From NCBI GenBank assembly GCA_015521275.1, contig WAOJ01000022.1, positions 1 through 12,128 on the forward strand: a stretch of DNA of 12,128 nt. Direction: 5' to 3'. Position 1 is the first letter of the stretch, and every line of letters starts with the position of its first letter. Source of the stretch: Desulfurococcales archaeon (GTDB taxonomy: Archaea; Thermoproteota; Thermoprotei_A; Sulfolobales; Ignicoccaceae). Below the pieces are notes generated by a model. It saw nothing but the letters and a program-made list of their open reading frames with translations. It was not told the origin of the DNA and made no database searches. Made by a program: the position numbers and the translations under genes. Shown piece after piece: positions 5,996 through 12,128 of the stretch.

Positions 5996-6429
5996 GGTCT
6001 GGGCACCTTCTTAGGTGAATCCAAGCCCTCGTAGTACATCTTTAGGTCCAAGACCGGGGTCCCGTTTACGGCGTCCAAACCCGTAACCGTTAAGGAGCAC
6101 TCTCCAACCTTTAGTACGTACGTCAAGGACAGGCCCAGAGGGCAAGGCCTGGCGGGACTTCTGGTGACGAAGACCCCCACTTCCGGAAACCTGTGATCTT
6201 TGTAGGGCCTCACCTTCACTGGCCTATCCCTCGCTAAATGGGCATACCATATTACCCAAACGAAAGAGCCCTCCCTCAAGCCCTCCAAGCCGTCGCAGTA
6301 TTCCTCTCTAATTTCTATCCTGGCCGGTTTGGACCTAAGCTCCTCGTCCCATTGGAATATCTCTTCCTTCCCCTCAAGCTCCCTATACTCCTCTTCCCTA
6401 ACCACGAAGCCCACGGGCTCGCACTTCAA
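5992..6429 (-). CDS. TrmO/TsaA-like tRNA methyltransferase
   Basis: The 145-residue protein is a single YaeB/TsaA-type beta-barrel domain. Members studied in bacteria (TrmO) use S-adenosylmethionine to methylate N6 of the t6A base at position 37 of certain threonine tRNAs. Landmarks are EPVGFVV (4-10), FVWVIWYAHLA (56-66), the signature GVFVTRSPARPCPLGL (85-100; family GVFATRSPxRPNPIGL), then TVTGLDAVNGTPVLDLKMYY (114-133; family 'xGlDalDGTPVLDIKPY'). In the signature the usual Asn is Cys and Ile is Leu. The start is TTG 6429, with AGGTGA four nt upstream embedding the stop of the binding-protein gene. It sits inside the peptide ABC operon, between binding protein and permeases, which is unexpected for its function. 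Activity and the exact tRNA target are inferred from family only. Confidence 0.83.
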   Translation of the reverse strand: MKCEPVGFVVREEEYRELEGKEEIFQWDEELRSKPARIEIREEYCDGLEGLREGSFVWVIWYAHLARDRPVKVRPYKDHRFPEVGVFVTRSPARPCPLGLSLTYVLKVGECSLTVTGLDAVNGTPVLDLKMYYEGLDSPKKVPRP

Positions 6430-6433
6430 GCTC

Positions 6434-7966
6434 TCACCTTAGCAAGGCCAGCTTGTTGTAGGGCAAAGGTATTCCGCCGTCTATTCCGTGGTAGGTGAAG
6501 AACCAGTTCACCTTAACGTTCGGCCTGGTTAGCACGAACTCGTACGGGTAGTATAGCGCTATCCTAGGTAACTTTTCAGCTATTACTACTTGTATTTCCT
6601 TAGCAATTTGGTACAGTTCCTTTATGTCCTTTGCATTAAGCAGCTCGTTCACGAGCTTCCAGTACTCTGGGTCCTTCCAAGGGGTACCGAAGGCCTTGAA
6701 CACCCAGACGAAGGCCATCGGGTTGTTTCCGTCTGAGCCGTGGCCGTTTATTTCCATGTCAAACTTGCCGGACTTAACTATTGCGTCGAGCTGCTTGAAG
6801 CTTGGCACTACCTTAATATTAATGCATATTCCCACTTTCTTTAACATTGACTTTATTATCAGTGCCTCTTGCATGTATGACTTACTCGCCACCAGCAACG
6901 GGTGCCAAGGTTTTCCGTTAAGCTCTCTACAACCGTCGCCGTTGGTGTCAATTATTCCGAGCTTGTCCAAGATCTCTTTGGCCTTTGCGGGGTTGTACGG
7001 GTACTTGGGGACGTTCGGGTTGTAATATTCGCTGTAAGGCGGCACGTAACCCGGGGTCCCGGGTATGGCGGCCTTTAAGCTTCCCACGGCCCTCAGCACT
7101 AGTTCCTTCAAGTTCAAGGCGTAGGCTATTGCCTTTCTGAAGCTCGATAAGCTGTACGGGTACTTGTTCAGGTTAAAGCCCAAGAAGAGGACCCAATACA
7201 TAGGTCCCTTCTGTACCCTCAAGCCCTTGACTTCCCTCTCGGCAAAGGTTATTAGCCTCCAAGCCTTGCCCATGAGCGTTACGCTGTCAACCTCTCCTCT
7301 CACTAAGGCGGCGACGGCCGTTTGAGGGTTGAATAGCCCTACTGAGACCACTTTCAACACGTCGTAAACCGGCTTGGGCCCCCAGAACTTGGGGTTCGCC
7401 ACGAAGGTGTAGCCAATCCTAGGCTTGTACTCCTTTAGCAAGTAAGGGCCACTGCCTATGAAGGACTCTGGGGCAGTGAAGGTGTATGGATTCTTGACGT
7501 GTTCCCAGATGTGCTTAGGAATTATGAAGATGCTGCTGGCGTAGTAGTCCAAGAACAACGGGACTGGCCTCTTTAGCTCTATCAGCACTGTAGTGTCGTT
7601 CAGTGCCCTAACGTATTTTATTACATCGGTTAAGTCCTTCCACTTCCAGTGGTGCATCATGTAATACTTTATGGTGAAGACGACGTCTTGAGCCGTTAAG
7701 GGCTCGCCGTCGCTCCAATAGGCCTTCCTCAAGTAGAAGATCCAAGTTGTGGAGTTCGGGTGTTCCCACTTAACGGCTAACCAAGGTATTATTCCATGAG
7801 CGTCCTTCCAAACCAAGGTGTCGAAGACGAAGCTCGTTATTACGAATCCCGGGCCCCTAGGGTAAAAGGTAAATGGGTTGGGATAGCCCCAGTCTCCCAA
7901 AGCTATCGTTAAGGTGGAGGCGCTTAAGGAGAACGCTATCGCTAAGAGAGCTAAGAGCCTCCTCAT
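6434..7966 (-). CDS. ABC importer substrate-binding protein (SBP_bac_5 family)
   Basis: This is an extracytoplasmic solute receptor of the oligopeptide/nickel (family 5) type. From ATG 7966 the protein is 510 residues and opens with a signal peptide, MRR then LLALLAIAFSLSAS, followed by mature sequence STLTIALGDWGYPNPF. Family landmarks include WIFYLRKAYWSDGEPLTAQD with VVFTIKYY after it, GSGPYLLKEY, FNLNKYPYSLSSFRKAIAYA, and IDTNGDGCRELNGKPWHPLL, a metal-site-like loop frequent in archaeal members. A longer reading from GTG 7996 adds MHRAVFGVHK, but a TATA-like box at 7997-8006 would start the transcript near 7976. GGTG also precedes ATG 7966 at SD distance, so I prefer 7966 (GTG 7975 is an alternative). 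It captures peptides or oligosaccharides for the DppB/DppC-like permeases downstream. Confidence 0.92.
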   Translation of the reverse strand: MRRLLALLAIAFSLSASTLTIALGDWGYPNPFTFYPRGPGFVITSFVFDTLVWKDAHGIIPWLAVKWEHPNSTTWIFYLRKAYWSDGEPLTAQDVVFTIKYYMMHHWKWKDLTDVIKYVRALNDTTVLIELKRPVPLFLDYYASSIFIIPKHIWEHVKNPYTFTAPESFIGSGPYLLKEYKPRIGYTFVANPKFWGPKPVYDVLKVVSVGLFNPQTAVAALVRGEVDSVTLMGKAWRLITFAEREVKGLRVQKGPMYWVLFLGFNLNKYPYSLSSFRKAIAYALNLKELVLRAVGSLKAAIPGTPGYVPPYSEYYNPNVPKYPYNPAKAKEILDKLGIIDTNGDGCRELNGKPWHPLLVASKSYMQEALIIKSMLKKVGICINIKVVPSFKQLDAIVKSGKFDMEINGHGSDGNNPMAFVWVFKAFGTPWKDPEYWKLVNELLNAKDIKELYQIAKEIQVVIAEKLPRIALYYPYEFVLTRPNVKVNWFFTYHGIDGGIPLPYNKLALLR

Positions 7967-7996
7967 TTTATGCACACCGAAGACGGCTCTGTGCAC

Positions 7997-8006
7997 AATT
8001 TAATTT
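7997..8006 (-). promoter_or_regulatory. TATA-like box of the peptide ABC operon
   Basis: The minus strand reads AAATTAAATT. Its centre near 8002 predicts transcription start near 7976, leaving a leader of only about 10 nt to ATG 7966, or a leaderless message from GTG 7975. It falls 24 bp beyond the vapC stop, so the operon need not rely on vapBC transcription. Confidence 0.5.
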
Positions 8007-8012
8007 GGCTTG

Positions 8013-8030
8013 GGTGACGCGTAGCTCACC
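8013..8030. other. short inverted repeat between vapC and the importer promoter
   Basis: GGTGA and TCACC form 5-bp arms around CGCGTAGC, immediately after the vapC stop codon and just upstream of the TATA-like box of the peptide importer operon. It could be an operator or a weak RNA hairpin at the end of the vapBC message. No U-run follows on minus. Five base pairs can occur by chance. Confidence 0.2.
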
Positions 8031-8456
8031 TTAGCGGATTAACTTTATGAACCCGTTGAGGTCATACGCCTTTATGCCATACTTGGGAGCTACCTTCAAT
8101 ATGTCCTTGTCCTCGCTAACTATGGGAGCCTCAAGCTTCTTCGCCAAAGCTATATAGGAAGCGTCGTAAACGGTTATTCCTTCTGAAACGGCTATACTCA
8201 TTACCTCCTCGGCCCCAACCTCCTCCAACTTGTGGACCTTTGCATACCTAGATAGCTTTACCGCCAACTCGCAAGACTTGAACGCCATCTCTTTGTCTAT
8301 TCTGTGGAGCTTCGTACATTCTTTCCAGAAGGCGTTACAAGCCTCATACAAGGTCAAGTCCAAGATGTGGAACTCATGCTTTATCATCACTCTCCTCATC
8401 TCGCTCCCCAAAATGATCATCAAAGGCACGTAGACGCTAGTATCTATTACATACAA
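8031..8456 (-). CDS. vapC: VapC-family PIN-domain toxin
   Basis: The 141-residue PIN-domain ribonuclease carries the acidic metal-binding residues in order: D5 in YVIDTSV (2-8), E38 in LYEACNAFW (36-44), D98 in TVYDASYIALA (95-105) and D116/D118 in SEDKDIL (114-120). VapC toxins cleave RNA (tRNA or rRNA in studied cases) with Mg2+ or Mn2+. The start is TTG 8456, six nt after the vapB stop, with the SD AGGTGA formed by the last codon and stop of vapB. This couples toxin translation to antitoxin translation. The length is normal for an archaeal VapC and all catalytic positions are intact, so it should be active unless held by VapB. The target RNA cannot be told from the sequence. Confidence 0.93.
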   Translation of the reverse strand: MYVIDTSVYVPLMIILGSEMRRVMIKHEFHILDLTLYEACNAFWKECTKLHRIDKEMAFKSCELAVKLSRYAKVHKLEEVGAEEVMSIAVSEGITVYDASYIALAKKLEAPIVSEDKDILKVAPKYGIKAYDLNGFIKLIR

Positions 8457-8462
8457 AGGGTT

Positions 8463-8699
8463 TCACCTAGCCTTTCGATCCTCATCTATGAGCTTTGCTA
8501 GTTCTCGGAGGTCTAACCTTTCGACCAAAGCGCTGGCGACCTCTTCAAGCTCTTTGTCTAGGCTCTCCTCTTCCAAGCGCTCCACCTCCTCTATGAGCTT
8601 TTGCCTAACGAATTCAGCTACGTTTATGCCGTGTTCTTCCAGCTTCTCCTTGACCCACTTAGGAACCCTTACGCTAACCACAACGCTCACTTCCAACAC
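8463..8699 (-). CDS. vapB: VapB-family antitoxin
   Basis: The protein has a short N-terminal beta strand, VVVSVRVPKWVKEKLEEHGI, then NVAEFVRQKLIEEVERLEEE. This is the ribbon-helix-helix pattern of archaeal VapB antitoxins (strand with VSVRVP, 'KEKLEEHGI', 'VAEFVRQKL'). An acidic, helical C-terminal tail (about 42-78) follows and would wrap VapC. The frame is open up to GTG 8708 (81 codons), but that start lies inside the 8701-8717 palindrome and upstream of the transcript start predicted from the TATA-like box. GTG 8699 (78 codons) or GTG 8690 is therefore preferred. The gene ends in AGG TGA, which serves as the vapC ribosome binding site. The RHH domain probably binds the palindrome to repress its own operon, as is known for VapBC generally. 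Confidence 0.88.
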   Translation of the reverse strand: MLEVSVVVSVRVPKWVKEKLEEHGINVAEFVRQKLIEEVERLEEESLDKELEEVASALVERLDLRELAKLIDEDRKAR

Positions 8700-8700
8700 C

Positions 8701-8717
8701 GTATACACTTTGTATAC
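8701..8717. promoter_or_regulatory. palindromic operator candidate of vapBC
   Basis: The 17 bp GTATACACTTTGTATAC consist of two GTATAC hexamers separated by 5 bp. Each hexamer is itself palindromic, so the site is both an inverted and a direct repeat with an 11-bp period, one helical turn. It sits between the TATA-like box (8720-8729) and the predicted transcription start near 8699. A bound VapB/VapC complex there would block transcription. Two RHH dimers one turn apart is a familiar binding mode; its use here is inferred. Confidence 0.6.
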
Positions 8718-8719
8718 GA

Positions 8720-8729
8720 GGGATAAAGG
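8720..8729 (-). promoter_or_regulatory. TATA-like box of vapBC
   Basis: The minus strand reads CCTTTATCCC. From its centre near 8724 the transcript should start near 8699, coinciding with GTG 8699, so the vapB message may be leaderless. The box directly adjoins the GTATAC palindrome. Confidence 0.45.
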
Positions 8730-8813
8730 TCTTTCCTACAAGATCCAGTAAAAGCTCAAAGGGTCTCCGAAACTACTTTTTCCCTTTCCCCCTCGCTTCA
8801 TCTGGGGATTGAA

Positions 8814-11800
8814 GTGAACGACTTCATAGAGTACCTAAAGCAAATTTCGGAGAAGTGGAGGAAGGAGTGGGAGAGGGCCAAGCTTCACGAGGCCGACGTT
8901 GACGAGAGCAAGCCCAAGTTCTTCATAACAGCTGCCTTCCCTTACCCCAACAGCCCCGCTCACTTGGGCCACTCTAGGACCTACAGCATAACGGATGCCT
9001 ATGCGAGATACAAGAGGATGAGCGGTTACAACGTGCTCTTCCCGATGGGCTTCCACTACACGGGGACGCCTGTAATAGCCATGACCGAGAGGCTCAAGCA
9101 AGCCTTCGAGTGCTTAAAGAAACTAGGCTTCGAGGATAAGGATTTCGTTGAGAAGGTGTGGCAAGCTAAGGGCTCCAGCACCATAAAGGATGGCATAAGG
9201 AGGGTTATGGAAGCTGAGGGAAAGGTGGATGAAGAGTGCGTAGAGCCCTTGGAGCTGCTAGTGCTCTTTGCCAAGGTATTCGAACTGCCGATAGAGGACT
9301 TGAGGAAGATAACCGATCCCTTAGCAATGGCCAATTACTTCTCTTCCATAACCGAGGAGAGTATGAAACAAATGGGCTATATGATAGACTGGAGGAGGAA
9401 GTTCACTACCGTCGATCCGGACTTCCAGAAGTTCATAACTTGGCAATTCTTGAAACTCAAGGAGTTAGGCTACATAGAGAGGGGCACCCACCCCGTAGCT
9501 TGGGATCCGGTATACAACACTCCAGTAAGCCAGCACGACACCAAGGGGGACGTGGAGCCTGAGATAGAGGACTACGACGTAATACTGTTCAAGGTAGGAG
9601 ACCTCTACTTGCCAGCTGCAACCCTAAGGGCCGAGACCGTATTCGGCGCAACGAACGTCTGGCTCAACCCGGACGTGGAATACGAGATAGTGGAGGTAAA
9701 CGGGAAGAAGTGGGTATTGAGCCCTAAGGCCGCTTACAAGATAAAGTACCAGAAGGACGACGTGAAGAGCTTGGGTAAGATAAGCGCAAAGGAACTCATA
9801 GGCAAGATGGCTCTGAACCCCGCCACCGGGAAGGAAATACCCATACTCCCGGCGAAGTTCGTGGACCCCAACGTCGCTACTGGAGTGGTGATGAGCGTCC
9901 CAGCCCATGCGCCCTTCGACTACGTAGCCTTAATGGACTTGAAGCAAGACCCACAGTTCAAGGACCTAGTAGAAAGGATCGAGATAATACCGGTGATTGA
10001 GGTCCCCGGTCTGGAGGAGCCGGCAGCAATAAAGGTAGTGAAGGAAATGGGCATAAAGAGCCAAGAAGAGAAGGAGAAGCTCGAACAAGCGACCAAAGAG
10101 GTCTACTCCTTGGAGTACCGTAAGGGAAGGATGAGGGAGGACGTAATAGAGAAAATAGCCTATGGGAAGGAGACTAAAGCAGCCTTGAAAGTTCTCCTAG
10201 CTAAGAAGCCCGTCCCGGATGCTAGGGAGCTTACTGCTGAATGGCTGAAAGCCTTCGACATGGGAGACGTCTTCTATGAGATAAAGAATGGACCCGTTTA
10301 CTCTAGGTTCGGAAACGAGGTAGTGGTGAAGGTCCTCAAGGACCAGTGGTTCATAAACTATGGAGATCCGGAGTGGAAGAGGTTGGCTAGGAAGGCTCTG
10401 GCCCAAATGAAGATAATTCCGGAGAGGTTTAGGAAGAGCTTCGAGGACACCATAGAGTGGCTCCAGAGGAGGGCCTGTGCTAGGACTAGGGGCTTGGGAA
10501 CGCCATTACCGTGGGATAAGAGGTGGGTGATCGAGAGCTTGAGCGACTCGACCATATACATGGCCTTCTATACCGTGGACCACATACTTAGAAGCAACAA
10601 CGTGAAGGCAGAACAGCTGGAGCCGGAGGTCTGGGACTACATACTCCTAGGCAAAGGAGATGCTAAGGCCTTGAGCGAGAAGTACGGAATACCGGAGAAC
10701 GTGTTGAAGGAGGCTAGGAGGAGCTTCGACTACTGGTATCCGGTCGATTCGAGGCACTCCGGAATGGACCTCATAAGGAACCACCTAACCTTCTTCATCT
10801 TCAACCACGCCGCAATATTCCCGGAGGACAAGTGGCCCAGGCAAATAGTGGTCAACGGATTCGTGACGTTAGAAGGCAAAAAGATGAGCAAGAGCTTAGG
10901 CAACATAATACCCATAACCATAGCGGTGAAGAAGTACTCTCCGGACGTGGTGAGGCTAACAGTCCTATACTCTGCCGAGATAGGCAGCAACGCGGACGTG
11001 AGCACGGAGATAATAGAAAGGGTAATAAATAACTTGAGGAGCGTAAAGGAGTTAGTGGAAATGGTAAAGGGCTTTGACGTGGAGAAGCCGGAGAGCTTGC
11101 CGACCTTGGACGCTTGGCTCTTAAGCAGCTTCGTGAGGGACGTGGAAGAAGTGACGAAGGCTATGGATGAGTTGAAGATAAGGGAAGCAACCAACATCTT
11201 GTACTTCGTTACCTTGAACAGGATAAGGGAGTACTTGGAAACGCTGAAGGCTTCCGGGAGGGAGTTAGACCAGAGCGCCAAGTGGGTGCTGAGGTACATA
11301 GTGGAGAGGTGGGTCAAGATGATGATGCCCTTCACCCCGTTCTTCGCAGAGGAGATGTGGCACTTGCTGGGCAAGGAGACATTCTTGATAAACGAGCCTT
11401 GGCCAATAGCGGAGAAGGAGCTGCTAGACCCAATAGCAGAGGCCTCGAAGAGGTTCGTGGAGAGGGTCATAGAGGACATAATGGAGATATTAAAGGTTGC
11501 TAAGATAGAGAAGCCGAAGAAGGTGAGGATAGAGGTTGCACCGAAGGAGAGCTACGAGATGCTGAAGATGGCCGTGGAATACATAGAGCAAGGCAAAGGC
11601 ATGAGGGAGTTCATGAGTGAAGCGGTTAAGACCTTCGGAAAGAGTAAGGCTAAGGAGCTGAGGGAGACCTTCCAGAGAGCCCTAGGCTTGGACGAGGTCA
11701 CCAGACAAGCCATATTAAAGGGAGGCTTAGACGAGAAGAAGGTATTGGAAGAGTTCAAGAAGTACATTGAAGAAAAGGTCGGGGCCCCTGTGGAGATAAG

Positions 11801-11861
11801 CGAGTACAGCGGAGGCAAGAAGAAACCCTCAGCTATGAAGGTAGCCATTTACGTGGAGTAA
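8814..11861 (+). CDS. leuS: leucyl-tRNA synthetase, archaeal type
   Basis: This 1015-residue class I synthetase charges tRNA-Leu with leucine in the cytosol. The nucleotide-binding HIGH-type motif is HLGH (50-53) within AAFPYPNSPAHLGHSRTYS. The CP1 editing domain follows, with its Thr-containing loop TLRAETVFGATNVW (270-283) and the conserved aspartate D369 in SVPAHAPFDYVA, so proofreading of mischarged tRNA should be active. CARTRGLGTPLPWDK marks the catalytic core re-entry, and KMSKS begins at residue 690 (GKKMSKSLGN). The anticodon-binding helical domain and an archaeal/eukaryal-type C-terminal extension (about 900-1015) complete it. It starts at GTG 8814 behind GGGGATTGAA, with a T-rich ACTTTTTCC near 8774 as a possible promoter element. 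It is transcribed divergently from vapBC. It is slightly long for an archaeal LeuRS, and I see no disruption. Confidence 0.97.
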   Translation: MNDFIEYLKQISEKWRKEWERAKLHEADVDESKPKFFITAAFPYPNSPAHLGHSRTYSITDAYARYKRMSGYNVLFPMGFHYTGTPVIAMTERLKQAFECLKKLGFEDKDFVEKVWQAKGSSTIKDGIRRVMEAEGKVDEECVEPLELLVLFAKVFELPIEDLRKITDPLAMANYFSSITEESMKQMGYMIDWRRKFTTVDPDFQKFITWQFLKLKELGYIERGTHPVAWDPVYNTPVSQHDTKGDVEPEIEDYDVILFKVGDLYLPAATLRAETVFGATNVWLNPDVEYEIVEVNGKKWVLSPKAAYKIKYQKDDVKSLGKISAKELIGKMALNPATGKEIPILPAKFVDPNVATGVVMSVPAHAPFDYVALMDLKQDPQFKDLVERIEIIPVIEVPGLEEPAAIKVVKEMGIKSQEEKEKLEQATKEVYSLEYRKGRMREDVIEKIAYGKETKAALKVLLAKKPVPDARELTAEWLKAFDMGDVFYEIKNGPVYSRFGNEVVVKVLKDQWFINYGDPEWKRLARKALAQMKIIPERFRKSFEDTIEWLQRRACARTRGLGTPLPWDKRWVIESLSDSTIYMAFYTVDHILRSNNVKAEQLEPEVWDYILLGKGDAKALSEKYGIPENVLKEARRSFDYWYPVDSRHSGMDLIRNHLTFFIFNHAAIFPEDKWPRQIVVNGFVTLEGKKMSKSLGNIIPITIAVKKYSPDVVRLTVLYSAEIGSNADVSTEIIERVINNLRSVKELVEMVKGFDVEKPESLPTLDAWLLSSFVRDVEEVTKAMDELKIREATNILYFVTLNRIREYLETLKASGRELDQSAKWVLRYIVERWVKMMMPFTPFFAEEMWHLLGKETFLINEPWPIAEKELLDPIAEASKRFVERVIEDIMEILKVAKIEKPKKVRIEVAPKESYEMLKMAVEYIEQGKGMREFMSEAVKTFGKSKAKELRETFQRALGLDEVTRQAILKGGLDEKKVLEEFKKYIEEKVGAPVEISEYSGGKKKPSAMKVAIYVE

Positions 11862-11884
11862 CACTCCCTTACCCTAAACAAAAC

Positions 11885-11895
11885 ATTAAACCTTA
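11885..11895 (+). promoter_or_regulatory. TATA-like box of the PaREP1-family gene
   Basis: ATTAAACCTTA lies 24 bp beyond the leuS stop. A transcription start about 26 nt from its centre would be near 11914, leaving a leader of about 12 nt that begins with GAGGG, a possible SD, before TTG 11926. The support is spacing only. Confidence 0.4.
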
Positions 11896-11925
11896 AGGCA
11901 CAAATAGGCTGAGGGTTCCAAAGTT

Positions 11926-12128
11926 TTGAGCTTGCTCAATGAAGCTAAGGAAAGGCTCGAAGAGCCTTTAAGTGAGAAAAATTTCCTCGAGAAGAAGCTT
12001 GAGGATTCCATCTACGAAGCTTACTTAGCCAAGAAGCTAATGGAAGACGGTCTGATCAGAAATGCCGCTGGAAAGGCATTTCAAGCATGGAAAGATCTAG
12101 TTTCTGCTTTGCTTTACTTGAAGAAGGA
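11926..12128 (+). CDS. PaREP1-family protein, 3' end outside the window
   Basis: The first 67 codons are visible. They begin SLLNEAKERLEEPLSEKNF and continue LEKKLEDSIYEAYLAKKLME, DGLIRNAAGKAFQAWKDLV and SALLYLKK. The 'AYLAxxLxxxGLxRNAAGKAFQAWKxLxAALL' pattern is the signature of the PaREP1 family, a helical family expanded in crenarchaea and related to HEPN-type helical domains. The function is not established. The start is TTG 11926, the only start codon after an in-frame TAG at 11905-11907, behind GAGGG. The frame is open to the window edge, so the total length is unknown. Some PaREP1 genes sit next to partner genes; none can be seen here. Confidence 0.85.
   Translation, partial: MSLLNEAKERLEEPLSEKNFLEKKLEDSIYEAYLAKKLMEDGLIRNAAGKAFQAWKDLVSALLYLKK

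Noticed and set aside
10730..11479. 249-codon minus-strand frame inside leuS
   Set aside because: It is long only because of leuS codon bias; it is Ser/Thr/Leu-rich with no domain and lies antisense to conserved LeuRS motifs including KMSKS.
1..12128. tRNA or rRNA genes, CRISPR arrays, insertion sequences with terminal repeats
   Set aside because: I looked for cloverleaf-like segments, regularly spaced repeats and transposase motifs and saw none. All intergenic gaps except 1008-1885 are too short or are explained by promoters.

Overview
The window reads as a chromosomal segment of a hyperthermophilic crenarchaeon (Thermoproteota; Desulfurococcales-like is my guess, not shown by the sequence). 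Supporting signs are an archaeal-type leucyl-tRNA synthetase, a PaREP1-family gene, VapBC and TumE/DUF433/DUF2283-type modules, AGG/AGA arginine and ATA isoleucine codons, Lys/Glu-rich proteins, TATA-like boxes close to start codons, SD sequences of the AGGTGA type, and unusually many TTG starts.

Layout. (1) 10-1007: a small winged-helix protein gene (minus) diverges from a two-gene TumE-like toxin-antitoxin module (plus) across a 70-bp AT-rich intergenic region. (2) 1008-1885: no intact gene. It is a graveyard of toxin-antitoxin genes: a DUF433-like antitoxin remnant on plus with an in-frame amber codon, and on minus a DUF4258-like/DUF2283-like pair broken by several frameshifts and stops. 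(3) 1886-3641 (minus): an ABC-2 exporter, with the ATPase preceding the permease. (4) 3666-4355 (minus): deoxyribose-phosphate aldolase. (5) 4398-7966 (minus): an oligopeptide-type ABC importer operon in the order binding protein, TrmO-like tRNA methyltransferase, DppB-like permease, DppC-like permease. The genes are packed with 4-nt TTGA overlaps and no importer ATPase gene is in the window. (6) 8031-8699 (minus): vapBC with a GTATAC-N5-GTATAC palindrome placed like an autoregulatory operator. (7) 8814-11861 (plus): leuS. (8) 11926-end (plus): the start of a PaREP1-family gene, cut by the window edge.

How the genes work together: transport (peptide import, drug- or lipid-type export) and housekeeping (leuS, trmO-like, deoC) genes are bracketed by intact and decaying toxin-antitoxin or HEPN-like accessory modules. 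I see no insertion sequence, tRNA, CRISPR or prophage gene. I did not find a clearly unprecedented system. The strongest unusual observations are the decayed toxin-antitoxin cluster, the tRNA-modification gene embedded in a translationally coupled transporter operon, the vapBC operator architecture, and the repeated use of the stop codon as part of the next gene's ribosome binding site.
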